Origin: Drosophila pseudoobscura
Lineage: Eukaryota; Arthropoda; Insecta; Diptera; Drosophilidae
DNA length: 64,000 nt
Reading direction: 5' to 3'
Assembly: GCF_009870125.1 (NCBI RefSeq)
Contig: NC_046679.1
Location: forward strand, 13,020,001 to 13,084,000
Made by a program: the position numbers and the translations under genes. The notes beneath the pieces were generated by a model, which was not told where the DNA came from, ran no database searches, and was given only the letters and a program-made list of their open reading frames with translations. The first letter of the stretch is position 1. Every line of letters starts with the position of its first letter. Shown here piece after piece: positions 35,935 through 48,610 of the stretch.

Positions 35935-38900
35935 GCCGAGGCCACCGGAAATGGCAGGCGTCGCATGAGTGTCATTTGAGAAGGGCCTAAAACTAATACA
36001 AATACAAATACAAATACAAACAGCAGCATACACAGGCGCACGACCTGGGAGTAGGAGTTGGATGGAGTCCAAGTACTGATCCGTGTGTATGCTGTATTCG
36101 CATGCGAGTTTCTGCCATTCCGGGATGTTTTAGAAAATGTTCAGCAACTTCTTTGAGGCTCTTAGTCTCGCGAATGTGCGGGCGAGTGAGTAAAACCAAT
36201 CCTTTTCGGTAATTTTAGCCCACACTCAAAGGCAAACCATGACAAACTAATCAAACAACTAACTAACAAACTATGTACACCCGTACCCCACCACCTACCA
36301 CCTACCACCACCTACCACCAACTGAACATGTAACTATTTACACTACTCAACAAAGAACAAACACTTGGATACTCTTCGGTACTAGAGTGCCAGCAAACAA
36401 ACTAAAAGGCATTTATTTTAATGAACTTTTGAGATACAAGAAAAACAAAACAAAACAAAACAACCAACAAGATGCAAAACACAACATATTTGTACGTATA
36501 ATGACGAAAGAATCGCTCAAGGTGAATTCTGAAGAAAAGCCGAACCGAAAGTGTATGTAACTTGTAACTACAACAGTAAACTGAAAAATGATGATATACC
36601 TATGAACGAGTACCCTATATGTAATAAGCAAGATATATAGTATGTATATGTGAAATAATCAAACTAACTACAGCAACAGTTGATTGGGAGCATAATTCAT
36701 TTCGGAGGATAGATTTTATCTTTGTTTCGGCTGGATTTGGCCTAAAATGTTCTACTCTAAAGCGAACTGGTTGATTAGACCTATATTGAATTACCTATAT
36801 TATACGAGCCCTGTCCCTAGATGTATTACTTACCTAGTTAGACAATATGCGGGAAATATTCCCAATCCAATTGATGTGGGCGAGTGCGATAGCTCGTTAC
36901 ACCTTTTAAGGCAACACCAATCCGTGGCGACATGGAGCAGCCGATATTCTAGATCTTAACGAATGTTAACTCCTGGTTTTGCCGAATGCTTTAAGTGTGT
37001 ATCAAAACGTTCAGCTTTAAGTCCTTCAGTCCTATGCAACCCAGATATAATTACATCCACATCTACACACTCATAGGCATTGCTTAATGCGTGTGTGTGT
37101 GCGTGCTGGTAATTTTAAGCTTTAAGAGAGATATGTGTATGTATTTATGTATGTGTTGTTGTAACTAACGTGTATATGTAGCTTTGTAACCCAATCCAAT
37201 CCCTAACCAACCGAAGGACACAACGCAAACACTCGAATACAAAAGACCAAAGAAAAACCTTAGACGAGCTTACAACTTTATACGAGAGCTAGCAATTCAC
37301 AATTCACAATTTCCATTTTCATTTCTTTTATTATTTACTCGTACAGAAGAGCAGCTAGCAAGTGTAAATTACACAAACTCGTAATGAACTGACACAGACA
37401 GAATCTTGAAGAAGCCTTTCTATGTCAGAACAACAACCACAGCAACAACAACAACAACTACAACTAAAAACTACAACTACAATTCTGACACGCCCACCGA
37501 TACACAGAGGAAAAACCAAGCAATTTATATACACACAAACATATCTGTACATAAGTATGTATATGTATGTACATATATCAGTATTGCAGAATATCAGACG
37601 TAGACTTCCCTCAATGGAAGTTTAATTGAGTGCATAAATTAGACGAACAATTGTTTGCCTGCCTATTATATGCTTCACGGAGCTCAATTGCTGGTTAATT
37701 TATCCACTTTGTGACGGGGCATCCTTTTAATGACCCCCCCTTAACGCTTTAAATTGAAATTGAAAATATCCCTGCCCCAGCGGCCTTTCGGGTCAGAAGT
37801 GGAACCACAGCGGGAGCTGACCACAGAGCTGACACAGAGACAGAGACAGCCCATTGAACAGCCCTGTAAAACTAATTATGAAAAGTAAATCAAAATAGAT
37901 AATTCAGTGTTGGGAGAAATAGCCTAGCAAATTAATTAAATATGCAGAACACCATATTAACTCAATTCAAATTCATTTAGAGCCGGGTTGAGCCCGTTGT
38001 TTGTGTAGTTAAATGTTGGTTTTGATGGTAGATAATGAAATTTCGAATGGAGATAAATATGAATCAAAGTGGCAAGTGTTATGTTGTATGCTTCTTGATA
38101 AAAATATATATACATATTATAAAACTAAATGAATACACTATATACATACATGCAATTATAGCCAACTAATTGTAATGTAATGTAAGCAGATCAGGAAATA
38201 ATGTTATGAAACTTAATCAAAATCTATTATTATTAACAAATATTTGTACGGCTGTCCAGCCCAGTGTATGTGTGTGCGTGAATGTTACCATTGTAAGCGC
38301 ATTGCAATATAGGATATAGAGACAACAGTTGGGCGATATTGATATTGATGCATACCCACAGAGACGACATACATATGAACTATACATGGTTATATACATA
38401 CATACATATATATGATAATGGTATTCGTATTATTATACAACTTATACACGATAAAAACACGATATACACTTCTACTTTACTGCAATGCCCGAATGCGGGC
38501 AACGAGAGCAGTCAGGATGGGCAGTCAGTAGTCCTACAAATCAAAAACTTCGTACAATTTTACCTTTTCAACATCTCAGTGTCTAACAAAAAGCATTAAA
38601 TGTAACTCCGCAATGGAAGCTACCAATATATTGGATGTATAATTAAATACGAGTATATGTGTCGAGACACGCTATAATACGAGCAAGTCGATAAATATAT
38701 TGATATTCAAACGGATAACACCCTTCGTTTCTTTTCTTAAACAATCTTATCAGTTGAATTTTGGTTCGGTTGAATTTTAAGAAGGGTTTGCTTTACGACT
38801 TCTCTCCACTAATTACTTAATTGTGTACTTAACCTAATTACTGAAAAGTGCTTGGGTGTTATGATATGGGTATTTGGAAGTGGGGAGTTTCTGATTTTCT

Positions 38901-39340
38901 TTTTGTGTTTCATTCTCCCCGGTGAATATTGAAATATACTGTATGTTTTAAGAACTTTTTTAAGGAATAAATAGTTTTTCCGATGAATTAATAAATTTTC
39001 CACACGATTCGTTTATTTTAAAAACACAAAGTTGTTTTGTTGAGTTCTTTTTGGAAAAAATATTTAAACGTAACAGATTTAAACCTCCAAAATTGGGAAA
39101 ATTTAACGGGAAAATTCTACATAATTTTTACATGGAACATTACACGGTGGTAATATTGGAAAGATACTTTTGTATCAAAGCTCCCAGAGCTTTTAACTAA
39201 GCTTTCCCGTTAAAAGTTTTCATTGGATGAAGAAGAAAACTCAAGGCATTTTTCCCAACTCAAAGCTTCGAAGCAAAAGTTTATTCACGAAATTTCCCCA
39301 TATGATTTCCCAGAAATAAGTATTTATTACTCTGAATTTT
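35935..39340 (+). other. 3' UTR and convergent intergenic region
   Basis: AT-rich DNA follows the TGA, with many TGTA/CATA repeats (36.6-38.7 kb). No clear coding frame is present. The poly(A) site cannot be fixed; the nearest canonical AATAAA on this strand is at about 38967. The gene is tail-to-tail with KaiR1D, whose own AATAAA (minus strand, 39324-39329) marks the other border. Confidence 0.4.
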
Positions 39341-39346
39341 TCTGCA

Positions 39347-42300
39347 CTACTTCTTGGCATGATTTGGATGTTTGTCTGGTGCCTCACCCTCTGAGGGATC
39401 CTCGGGCAGCGAGTCCACGGATATTGAAGAGCCCTTTGACTTTGAGCTGGCTATCGAGCGCGAAGAGTTCTTCGGGTACTTCACAGCCTTGGTGTTGCCC
39501 GAGCATTGTATTATGAAACGAATCTCATCGATCAGTTCGGTCTTGAAATTCACCTGGGATGTAGATACAAATTAAATCGATGAGAGTTGAGAGCAAAAGT
39601 TAAGGCGGCTTAGGGGGCATGCAGTCGGTTGAACTATCGCAAGCAAATAGAGGAATTTGTCGAGGGAAGCTTGGTTAATATTTAATGCTTAGACTGAAAG
39701 AATATTTTGGACAGATGAGAGGTCAGTTGCTCCAATTTGTCGCTGCTGGGAGCTGATGAAACATATCCATTATTCAGATGAAAGGTGACCTTTTCATGGC
39801 CATTTTTAGTCACGACACATATGGGTCCACGCCCACTCCGACCGTCAGGGCAGGTGTTAATATTTTTAGAGCGCCGTCCCGTTTACCTTGTTCTCCCGCG
39901 CACTCCAGTAGATGCTGACCACGCAGTTAACCAGGCCGTAAAGGCTGCCAAAGCAGCTGCCCACGAACATGACCAGATAGACGCCGCCCAAATTGGCAAA
40001 GCCCAGCGAGGAGGCATCCGAATCGGCTTCCTCCTACAGAGTTTCCCATGCAAATAACGTCGAATATTGCGATAAATATAGGAAAATGGCGGTGTGCGTG
40101 TGTAAGTGTGCGTTGGTGTGCGATGGTGTGCACTGCAGGCAGGAAAACTAATCGGACTGGAAGCCAGGAGTCTGTCGTGTCGATACCTTGTTCTCGTCGC
40201 TGCGCTCTTTCACACCGAGCACCATCTCCAGCAGGGAGACAAAGATGCCAAAGAAGGAGCCCACTCCCATCACCAGAAAGACGCCACCCAGATTGCTAAT
40301 CTCCAAGGCCACGGCGCCGGCATCGTCGTCCGAATCCTGCACACACCCACACATGGACACTGACCCACACGAGCTGGCCAAGATTGATTCAGACACTTAC
40401 CGAACAGGCTCCCCCGCCGCGCTTCTCCTTCCACCACTTTGTCTTCATTTTCGTCAGCAGTCCTTGCTCCTGCATCTCTAGAATGGCCTGGCTGAGAATG
40501 TCGCGATATGGCCAGTCTGTGAAAGAATCCGATTAGGAACAGCCTTTCCGACACTGACGATGGGGATGAACTACTCTTCCGCATGGCTATTCCATAGCCC
40601 TTCTCGTCCAGCAGCGCTCCCACCTGGGTCAAAGTGCAGCGCCGCTCAGTGATGTACTCGATCGTGGTGGACTCCATGAGGAAGGCATAGTTGCTGTTTT
40701 CGACACGATCGACGCCCTCCTGGTTAGAGTTCGTCATATACTGAGGATTATCTGTCAAGAACTGGTACATCTTCTGATACGTTGGATAGTTGGACTCCTA
40801 TAAATTGGTTAAACTCTCGTTTTTGAGGCTCTTCTTAACCACCTTTGCTCCCATTTTTACTCACCTTAAAGAAGGTGAAGGTGCTGCCGCCATTCTTGGC
40901 GCCATAGTTCACGCCGCCCTTGTTCTTAGACAAATCATCCACATCATTAATTGGCGTCACCAAGGACTCCACAGTGAGAAATGCTGCCAGATTGGCCGTA
41001 TACGATGAGACTAGAATCAGAGTAAAGAACCACCAGGATGCGGCCACAGCTCGAGTTGAATACGCCCTGCCAAGAAAAGATCAATTCGTAACTCCACAAT
41101 CGGGTACCGACCCGGTACTCCTATGCACTCTCAACAGATATGCATATAATTTATAGTACTTGTACATTATAGATACTCCCTACTCAATCGCTTCGCTTGT
41201 GAGCGATTCGACCCAACATTCCCTTCAATAGAAGTGTAGACGATTTTCAAGTTTGATCGATTTTCGTAAAACAGACCGACATTGGAATAAACCCGTAGTA
41301 TACTCTTTAAACAGGTTAAACTAAATAAACATAAATAAATGAACATTTTGTAATCGATTACTCACTTGGGCGCCAGTTCGGACCCCTGCTGGAGCAGGGC
41401 GCCCACCGAGAACCACAGGCAATTGGGGAAACTGAACTGATTCTCCAGCTCCGTGGGCTCCTCAATGCAGGGATACGGATTATCCCATTCCGCCGGCGAC
41501 AGACGGCCCAGCACGAACATGCTTATGGACACACCCATATAGGCCAAGCCCAGCCAGAGCCAGACCTCGCCCGAAAAGGGCGACATGAAGGAGAATAGCT
41601 TGGGTGGCTCCTTCATTGGCTTGCGAAACAAAATTCCGATTCCTAGAAGTGTCAATCAGTTTTAATACACTTCTTGAAACAGCTGCCACAGCTCTTACCC
41701 AGACTCATAAAGGGTATGGTGAAGTCGACTCCGCTCTCCCGCTCTGATGTCATGGTCAGGTCGGTAATGCCCATGTCAGCGCGCTAATCAAATATGAAAA
41801 ATTATTTAATCTGGTCTGAACCTGTGTACGTACATGTGTATATGCGAGTATGTATTATGCATTTCGAAATGTAAATAGAAAAGCATATGTAAATATTGCG
41901 TATACGCTCAGTTGCACTTGCTGATAGGGCCATCTGTTAATTATGCATTTTAATTGAAATTTATTCGCTGCGAGTTAAGCCTCTGACAAAATTCCTAGTA
42001 AAAGAGAGCAGCTCTTCTGGGCAGTGTGCACATTACAGTGATAGTAAGCCCTAGATTGTAGAGATTTTAATATTATCCCGAACAGCGAAATTCATCGGAA
42101 TTCAGGCGCATTATCAATAAAATACATTTGACATTGTTATCAATTCCTATTAAAACTGAGCTTCATCTCTTCATACGTCTATCTTTAAAAGGGCCACTAG
42201 GGCGGCATCAAATATCAGTTTAATCAAAGTCTCCCACAGGAAGGAAATTTAAAAAATGTCTCGCCTAATCCACCTAAGGTAAGATATTGAAATAAATGAA

Positions 42301-45137
42301 TGAGATATGAGACTTAGCCACCATTCCTTTCAGTTTTGTTTTGGCTCTTCTGGCGTGCCTGACGGGCACCATCAGTGCCAATCCGATAGACGATGATCGC
42401 GAACGCCTGAACCAACTCCTAAGTAATCCGGAACCTGCAGACGATGCCGAGCTGCTGAGGAACACCCAAGAGGCTATTGCGCTGTACAAGAAACATGCTA
42501 GTCGCACATTACCTGGTCATCAGGTAGAGTTAGATTTGGATCGGGATATCAGAGCATTTGAGACGGAACACCTGACGGTGGACGGTTTGCCTATTCAGGG
42601 TGGAGTGTGGGATTTGATTAAGAGGGGGGCAGATAAAGTACCCGATGAAGTCAAGGATCAGGCTAAGGAACTTGCCAAAACTACTGCCAAAGCTCTATTC
42701 AATAAATTGACCGAATACCTTAAGAAAAAAATTAGCGGGGAAGATGCAGAAAAGAAAGATACATAGATACGAGATAGATATACATATGAACTCAATAAAC
42801 TATATGAACAGTTACCCTTATTGTCTTTGAAAAATGCTAAATGGAGATGGAAATGTAAGCGTCCAATTATGCCGAGTATTAATTTGGGGCAACTGCAGTT
42901 GCAAGGCCAGTGACACTTTTAAAAGCAACGTCTAATCGTATAAGGGTCATATTAATATTAACGATGATGGCAGCGTTTATGGCCATTGAAAGTAAATTAA
43001 TAACCCGACAAGGTCGACAAGGGATAAGCTCGATAAATAGCCCCAACGGGATTCAACCCCCCACAACTCACATTGTCGATTATTTCCCGCAGCATGCCAT
43101 TCCATTCACCCGTCTTGGGGTCCAGGCCACCGTATTTGTTGTCCGGCTGGAGGCGGAAGGTGTAGCTGAAGCCAAGCTTCTTGGAGAGCTCATCGATGAG
43201 CTCGATACCAAAGCCCTCGAACTGATCGTTGCCCTCCAGCTTCTCGGAGGTCTCCTTCAGCATGCCATAGGGTTCGCTCTGGGCAAAAGGAAGATATTAG
43301 GTCAGCGGGTACACGAGCTCACCCTCACCCACATCCACACTCACAATAGCGGTGACGACGACGAAGCTTTTGTTCACCAGCGAACGCATATCCGGCTCTA
43401 AGGAGTGCGCCGGAGCCGGACGATTTGCCTGGAAGCCATCCTCGCCGCTCCACTGGCCAATTTTCTGCATGCCCGACACTGCCAGCTCGATGACCTCCAG
43501 CTGGAAATCTGTGCGCAGTCCCTCGTAGTCAAAGCGAATGGGACCCGTGAGGCCGTTCAGCGTTAGCTGACGGGAGAGACAGACCATGAGAGTTGCATGA
43601 GTTATTCAGACTTGCCCCCCCCGGCCAGCTCCTCACCGACTTCATGTAGTTGACAAGCGTGTAGCCCTTATCCCAGGCGCTGTCATCGCCACAGCTCAGG
43701 GGCACGGGCCGGAAGTTCACATGCTTGTAGGTCTCGGCCAGCAGCTGGACGCCATCGTAGACCAGGGCCATGCTGTTGGTCAGAGGGCACGACACTGCAT
43801 TGAATAGACAGAATAGAGCGGAGAAAGAGTCATAAAGAAAAACGTCATTTATCATTTTTTGCCCCTAGTCGTCGTCCGGGGCATGGGAATGCAATTCAAT
43901 TATTTAAATTCACTCATGCGAGTAGATTTTGGATTTGCTTAAATTCTCTCGAGTCCTGGGACACGCCATCCGACATCCTCACAGTTCTGTGGAAGCTGTC
44001 CAGGTGATTTACCGTTCTGAAATGGCTCCTCGCTCTCGTAGAGGGCCTTGGCGACATCCTGCACCTGCTCGTTGTCGGGGGAGACCAGTCGCAGACCCGT
44101 GATGTTGGTGCCGGCATGCTGAAAGGGCTCCACGTCCATGGTGTGCCAGTCGAGGTTTCCAATCATATAGCGATAGTCGCTGGTCACCAGACCCACCTGC
44201 TGGGCCTGCTTGAAGAACTCGGGCAGCGTGCCCATCGACCCGACCACGACGAGTGAGAAATCGTCCGCATTGCGTATACGCCGCAGGACATTGCGGTAGT
44301 TCCCGTTGAGGTCCAGCTCGTAGCGGCGTACGGTGATGGTGGGCCCGGCCGTACCGTACATCTGCAGCAGCTCCTTCACGGTGGCCAGATACTCGCCCGA
44401 CTCGTAGACAATCGTGAAGCTCTCCCAGCCCAAGGCCAGCACCATGTCCTTGAGGGCCACACCCAGAATCGTCGGGTGCGGATGCAGGTTGATGGTCGGT
44501 AGCTGGGCATCGAAGTCCCAGCGCGTGTCCAGAAACGGCAGCTCCTTGGCATCGCAGATGCTCATGGCGTGACGGCCCGCCAAATTGGTGGTGGGTCCAA
44601 AGACGGCCACAAGATTTTGCTGTACATCGAAATAGGTTTTAATGAGGCTTACTGCAGGGGACTAGGGACTCACCCTAAGCATTCTGCAGAGCTTCTTGGA
44701 GGTCTCGAAGGCGTTGCCCGGCTCAATGGCCACGGCCACGCCGTGCAGCTGCATCTCCTCATTCTCCTCGTTCGCCTTGCTTATGGCCAGATGGAAGATC
44801 TTCTCTAGATCGGGTTCGGTGTTCTCGTAGATGAGACCTCCGAAGATAGATAGAATAGCATTTATAATGAGAAAGTGCACGGCACGGTTTTTCTCTCTTT
44901 GTTTTGCTTGGCGGGTTCTGTTTATATTTTTGGGACTTGCCGACTGGCCGACTCGCCGCAATGTGGCATGCGGCATAAAAATACATGCCACGCGGCGAGC
45001 CACACACTGCAAATTCCTGCTTATATAATGAGTTTGTACTCACCGACATTTGTCCGCTCTGACCGGCAGTCGTCGACGACCAACAAAAACTGAAACAAAC
45101 ACACTGCAAAGCGGAATCCCCCGCCTGACCGCCACAT
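39347..45137 (-). CDS. KaiR1D: kainate-type ionotropic glutamate receptor
   Basis: Thirteen in-phase exons: 45044-45137, 44674-44837, 44013-44619, 43637-43794, 43345-43566, 43072-43278, 41699-41783, 41366-41642, 40865-41066, 40575-40797, 40401-40516, 40187-40336 and 39347-39553 (TAG), giving 903 aa. A signal peptide spans about residues 8-24. The amino-terminal domain follows to about 400, then ligand-binding lobe S1 ([19 protein letters not shown] near 493), M1 (538-558), and the pore loop LLQQGSE with Q at 598 in the Q/R position, so unedited and expected calcium-permeable. M3 [10 protein letters not shown] is at 626-635, lobe S2 has [10 protein letters not shown] carrying the glutamate-contacting E, and M4 is near 800-820. 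It forms glutamate-gated cation channels at synapses. The symbol rests on sequence recall and on Turandot and Ktl as neighbours. A Turandot gene lies in the intron 41784-43071. Confidence 0.9.
39887..40033 (-). CDS. KaiR1D: KaiR1D M4 exon, version b (alternative)
   Basis: This exon encodes 49 residues starting EEADSDA, with the M4 core [20 protein letters not shown], and ends RENK. Acceptor CTCTGTAG and donor GTAAAC are both phase 0, identical to version a, so either exon can join the same neighbours. It is GC-rich at third positions, like the other KaiR1D exons. The two cores align without gaps over NLGGV(F/Y)LVMxVGSxFG, so one arose by exon duplication. Because both lengths are multiples of three, inclusion of both would also keep the frame. 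Confidence 0.75.
40187..40336 (-). CDS. KaiR1D: KaiR1D M4 exon, version a
   Basis: This exon encodes 50 residues starting DSDDDAG, with the M4 core [18 protein letters not shown], and ends DENK. It starts and ends in phase 0 (acceptor GTGTGCAG, donor GTATCG). It lies upstream, in gene order, of a second exon with the same role at 39887-40033. Confidence 0.8.
42184..42220 (+). promoter_or_regulatory. core promoter of the nested Turandot gene
   Basis: TATA-like TTTAAAAG (42184-42191) is followed by initiator ATCAGTTT with +1 A at 42217. A STAT-type site with four-base spacing, TTCATCGGAA, lies at 42091-42100. Confidence 0.5.
42256..42766 (+). CDS. Turandot-family secreted stress peptide, nested in a KaiR1D intron
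   Basis: Exon 1, 42256-42278 (ATG after AAAAA), a 55-nt intron (GTAAGA...TTCAG) and exon 2, 42334-42766 (TAG) give 151 aa. Residues 1-23 are a signal peptide ending ISA; the mature part is helical and acidic/basic, with the family hallmark VDGLPIQGG near residues 104-112 and a Lys-rich C-terminus. Turandot proteins are small haemolymph proteins released by fat body under heat, infection and other stress, and some protect host membranes. AATAAA at 42794-42799 lies 28 nt after the stop. The phase-2 intron after codon 7 is shared with the copy at 48.4 kb. It sits antisense to KaiR1D inside intron 41784-43071. It could be the counterpart of TotX, but orthology cannot be set here. Confidence 0.85.
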
Positions 45138-45389
45138 CCTATTTGGCTTCGGATTTTATGGTCCGTCTATACCGCTGTAATCAAAAATCCATAAATATAT
45201 TCTGGACTTTGATCGGCTCTGAAACTCGCAGTTATTTACTTTTAATTGTGCGATTTTCTAACGTTTTCCTTGCCCCGCACTCAAATTTCTGTGCATATTT
45301 CTGCAGTCTGTCTGCCGCGAATGGTAATGGGAATGCGAGTGCCGATGGCCAAGCAATTTGTTTCTGCATTTTCTGGGTCTTCATCGGCC

Positions 45390-45423
45390 ACAGCTGATGT
45401 TGAATTCGCCCCGAATATTTATA
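45390..45423 (-). promoter_or_regulatory. candidate KaiR1D core promoter
   Basis: TATAAATA (minus strand, 45416-45423) stands 28 nt before an initiator ATCAGCT with +1 A at 45395. The leader to the ATG at 45137 would be about 258 nt and contain upstream ATGs, so a different or additional start is possible. Confidence 0.4.
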
Positions 45424-47850
45424 GCTTCTGAGTGGGTTGTGTTTTATCAATGAAATGGTTCTCGGGCAAAAAGTTTTGCCGCTGCCATAATCGAATCACA
45501 CTCGTACTTCATTAGAGTCAATCATTGAACAACTTTGAGCCGTATTAATTAGTTGAGATTCACCTTTTTAACGCCAATTTAACGAGGATACTTGTAATTC
45601 CTTGCCACTCCGCCGCGAGGCACACAAAAAGTCCGACGGAGTGCAGAAAGTGCAGAAACTTGAAAATAAATCCACCAGATAAAAGAAACGTGCACGGCAT
45701 ACGTTGCGCATCGCACAATTGTACGGCTAATGGGTCAGGATCAGGGGAAAGTAGCTGCGGCCGAGTGGGTGGGGTGGGGTGAGTTGTTGTGTTTAAGAAA
45801 GCAACGATAAATACAACGAAAGCACACGAAAACGAAAAGGAAAACAGCCAAATGCAATGGGGCGCACTGAGCGAGAGAGAGAATGAGGGGGAGCTCGGCG
45901 AAAGAGATTGAAAACAGCTTTCTGCGAAATTTGTTTCGGGCCCCATGGGTGTGTGCAACAAGCGTCGATAAGTGCAGCCAGCGCGAAAGGGAACCAGTCG
46001 AGAAGGAAAAATGGACGGGGCCGAGTGTCTGACACAATGGCTGGTAAACAAATTCATTCGAATTTTTGCTGGTGGTGGTACAGTACTCGTAATTCTGTGC
46101 TTGTCAGGGCCGACTGTGGCTGCTGCGCCCCACTCTTTGATTTTGAAGGTCCCACTAGATTTATGGGCCAGGCTTTGAATAATCCATTTAGAGCATGTAA
46201 AGCATGGTAGAGCGCGAACATCTCTTATTTTTAATAATGATGGTAAAGTAAAAATGTGAAAAATTGCTGCAGCGAGTGACTCTTATAGACACACACACAT
46301 ACATACACGTACTTGCTGCCGGAAGGTTTTTATGTTTTTACTTTCGGGCATGTCCTTCACACACAATGGCCGTCGAGAGAGAGAGAGAGAGAGAGAGGCG
46401 AGTGTTGGCTAGTAGCAAACTGTTGCTGTCAGCCGTAAATAAAATCAACGTCAACGTCAGCCCCCGGAGCCCCCGACTCTAGTCCGGAATGCATCTGTAT
46501 CTTCACCTGCTCCCAGTACTCTTTCGCCTGCACGTTCAGATGTGCACGATAGCTGTGATGAATGGGCAAGGGTATTCCTTAGACGACTGCTTGTTTGCAT
46601 ACACACCCACCGCTTCTCTCGTTTCTCCCCGACCCCTTGTGGTGTTAAATTGCCCAGCAGCCTGGTGCTCTCCTTTGCATTTACATAACGCCGTGCAGGC
46701 GTCAATGTATCTTGAGAATACGCACGCCGGTGCTCTCAGCGTGCCTGAGCGTGCATTTTCTGCTCGGCAAATAGCTGACATTGTGCATACGCACACTCGT
46801 GCCAGCACCAGCACCAACATCAGCACCAGCTCCAGCAATAGCCCCAACACAAATACTCGTACCCACACAAGCAGCAGTGGCATGCATTTGCATAAGTACT
46901 TGGGTTAGGTCCTTAAGCTGCCGCCGGCTGTACGCAATTAGCAGAAGCCATTTGCAAATCCATTTGCGGCACGCACGCAGATGCCGGGAGCTATCAACCA
47001 TTTTGCCAATCAATAAACCAAGTCCGTTCTTTGAGAGACCAACGATGGAACGCGAATGTTACGTGTAGATATAGCAAATAAACAGAACTTATGTGTGACA
47101 ATAAAATAGATAGATTTGAGAATGATTGTCTGCCTTGCTTCGAGCTATGGGAAATTATATTGGAGCGCGTGTTTGCTTCTTATGGCATACAGCATCTCCT
47201 CATCGTCTTTATTCCCAGAACCCAGATTCTGGGAAAGATTATAGGGAAGCTTCCCAGAATGTAAGCAACCTTGGGTTATCTGAGCTTGGTCTCAATCTAG
47301 CACTTGGGCAAACATTTAATCGACATTTACATATTTATTTCCTTTCTCGGAAAGATTATGAACTGCAAGTCTATGTATTAATTCAGTAATTATTCATATA
47401 AATTATCATTCGTACAATCAAGAGGTTGATAAGGTGATTATAAATTTGTTTTTAATAAATTTCCCTATCTCGAGTTGCCATCGCTCGATCCCGACTACCT
47501 CAACATATGTGAGAGATCCACACACATTATCTGATATAGAAAGCTAAGATCGTTATATTGGCATAACTACAATATAATATATAAATTGCATGTCTTGCAT
47601 ACTTTGAATCGTCCTTTTTTTTATCCAGAAATATTTTTCTAATAATTGATAATTAATGTAAGATGCCAAGTCTGTAAAATTATACAGAAGAAGGGCCTTT
47701 TGATACATCCACTATATAAATCTGAATCGGCAACATCGGCTATTGTTTTCATATAGCTGACATATGAATGATCAATCTCCTTAAAGGTTTTTGTATATAA
47801 TTAATGGAAGCTTGACTTTAAAAAGTATATTGTAGTTTTTATATGCATGT
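45424..47850. other. upstream region of KaiR1D
   Basis: No gene is supported. A GA array at 46375-46397 is a potential GAGA-factor site. 46.8 kb has AGCACC/CAACA repeats. The part from 47.1 kb is AT-rich. Confidence 0.4.
46375..46397. repeat. (GA)11 array
   Basis: Uninterrupted GA dinucleotides about 1 kb upstream of the probable KaiR1D promoter. Trl/GAGA factor binds such arrays. Confidence 0.8.
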
Positions 47851-47893
47851 TCGGTATTTATTGTAATATTTTTGGAACAATAAGTTCAGAGGA

Positions 47894-48429
47894 TTACATT
47901 GATTTAGTCCTGAACATATAGCTGGCGACGAGGAAAACTAGACCGAAAATGGCGACCTCTCGGTTGATTTCCAGTCCCTTTGAGGACGACCTGGCATGTT
48001 CGACCGCTGCGCCCACGGCTTGAATGGCTCCCTCCACCACTATGTGCCTAAGAAGAGACGATTTCCACCCACCGTTGGCTGGAACTCCATCGATAAGCAC
48101 TTCAGAACTATTTATACGCTTGTGCTTCTCCAAAAGTTCATCGTTGCGCTGCTTTTGATCTTCGGGCAGTTGAAGACTATTGGAATGGTCCTCATAGAAC
48201 TTAGCAAGGCTCCCCAGATTGGTCTCCTTTGTGGCTTGGTCCACATCAGGATTAGTGTAGATATAAACCAAACGACGTTTCTCTTCCTCATCATGCTGAG
48301 CGCACCCAATGGACACGAGGCATGCAAGGACAGCCATCAGGGAACTAAGAGAAAGACATTTCATTAAACGAAGTTTGTTTTTTTTTACCATTACGAGATC
48401 ACTTACACTAGGCGGATTGCGTTGGCCAT
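47894..48429 (-). CDS. Turandot-family peptide with a hydrophobic C-terminal tail
   Basis: Exon 1, 48407-48429 (ATG), a 62-nt intron and exon 2, 47894-48344 (TAA) give 157 aa. Residues 1-23 (LMAVLACLVSIGCA) form a signal peptide. The mature chain has the family pattern of paired helices around LAKFYEDHSNSLQLPEDQ and the motif IDGVPANGG. Unlike the other copies it extends at the C-terminus to a hydrophobic stretch, VAIFGLVFLVASYMF at about 138-152, followed by RTKSM. AATAAA is at 47857-47862. If the intron were retained, the first ATG would run into TAA after eight codons, while an ATG inside the intron at 48391 would stay in frame. Upstream lies a cluster of STAT-type sites. The family call is firm; which named Turandot it matches is not. 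Confidence 0.85.
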
Positions 48430-48473
48430 TGTTTTTTACGAGTCTTTCGATTCTAGCTGTCTGGATGACGATC

Positions 48474-48518
48474 TGAACTGAAATGATAATTTCCCTAGGA
48501 GCCGCATCACTTTATATA
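48474..48518 (-). promoter_or_regulatory. TATA box and initiator of the 48.4-kb Turandot gene
   Basis: TATATAAAG (48510-48518) is followed by TCATTTCAGTTCAG, giving start sites around 48479-48484 and a leader of about 50 nt. Confidence 0.6.
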
Positions 48519-48610
48519 GGCTGGCTCAGAGAATTCTTATCACTTATTTCATTTGGTTTGCTGTTTTATTTTTGTTTGTAATGTTTTTATTTTCACACGG
48601 AGCGTTTTCT

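Noticed and set aside
47126-47389. 87-codon plus-strand frame between KaiR1D and the Turandot pair
   Set aside because: No ATG at the start and no similarity to Turandot motifs; considered and dropped as a Turandot remnant.
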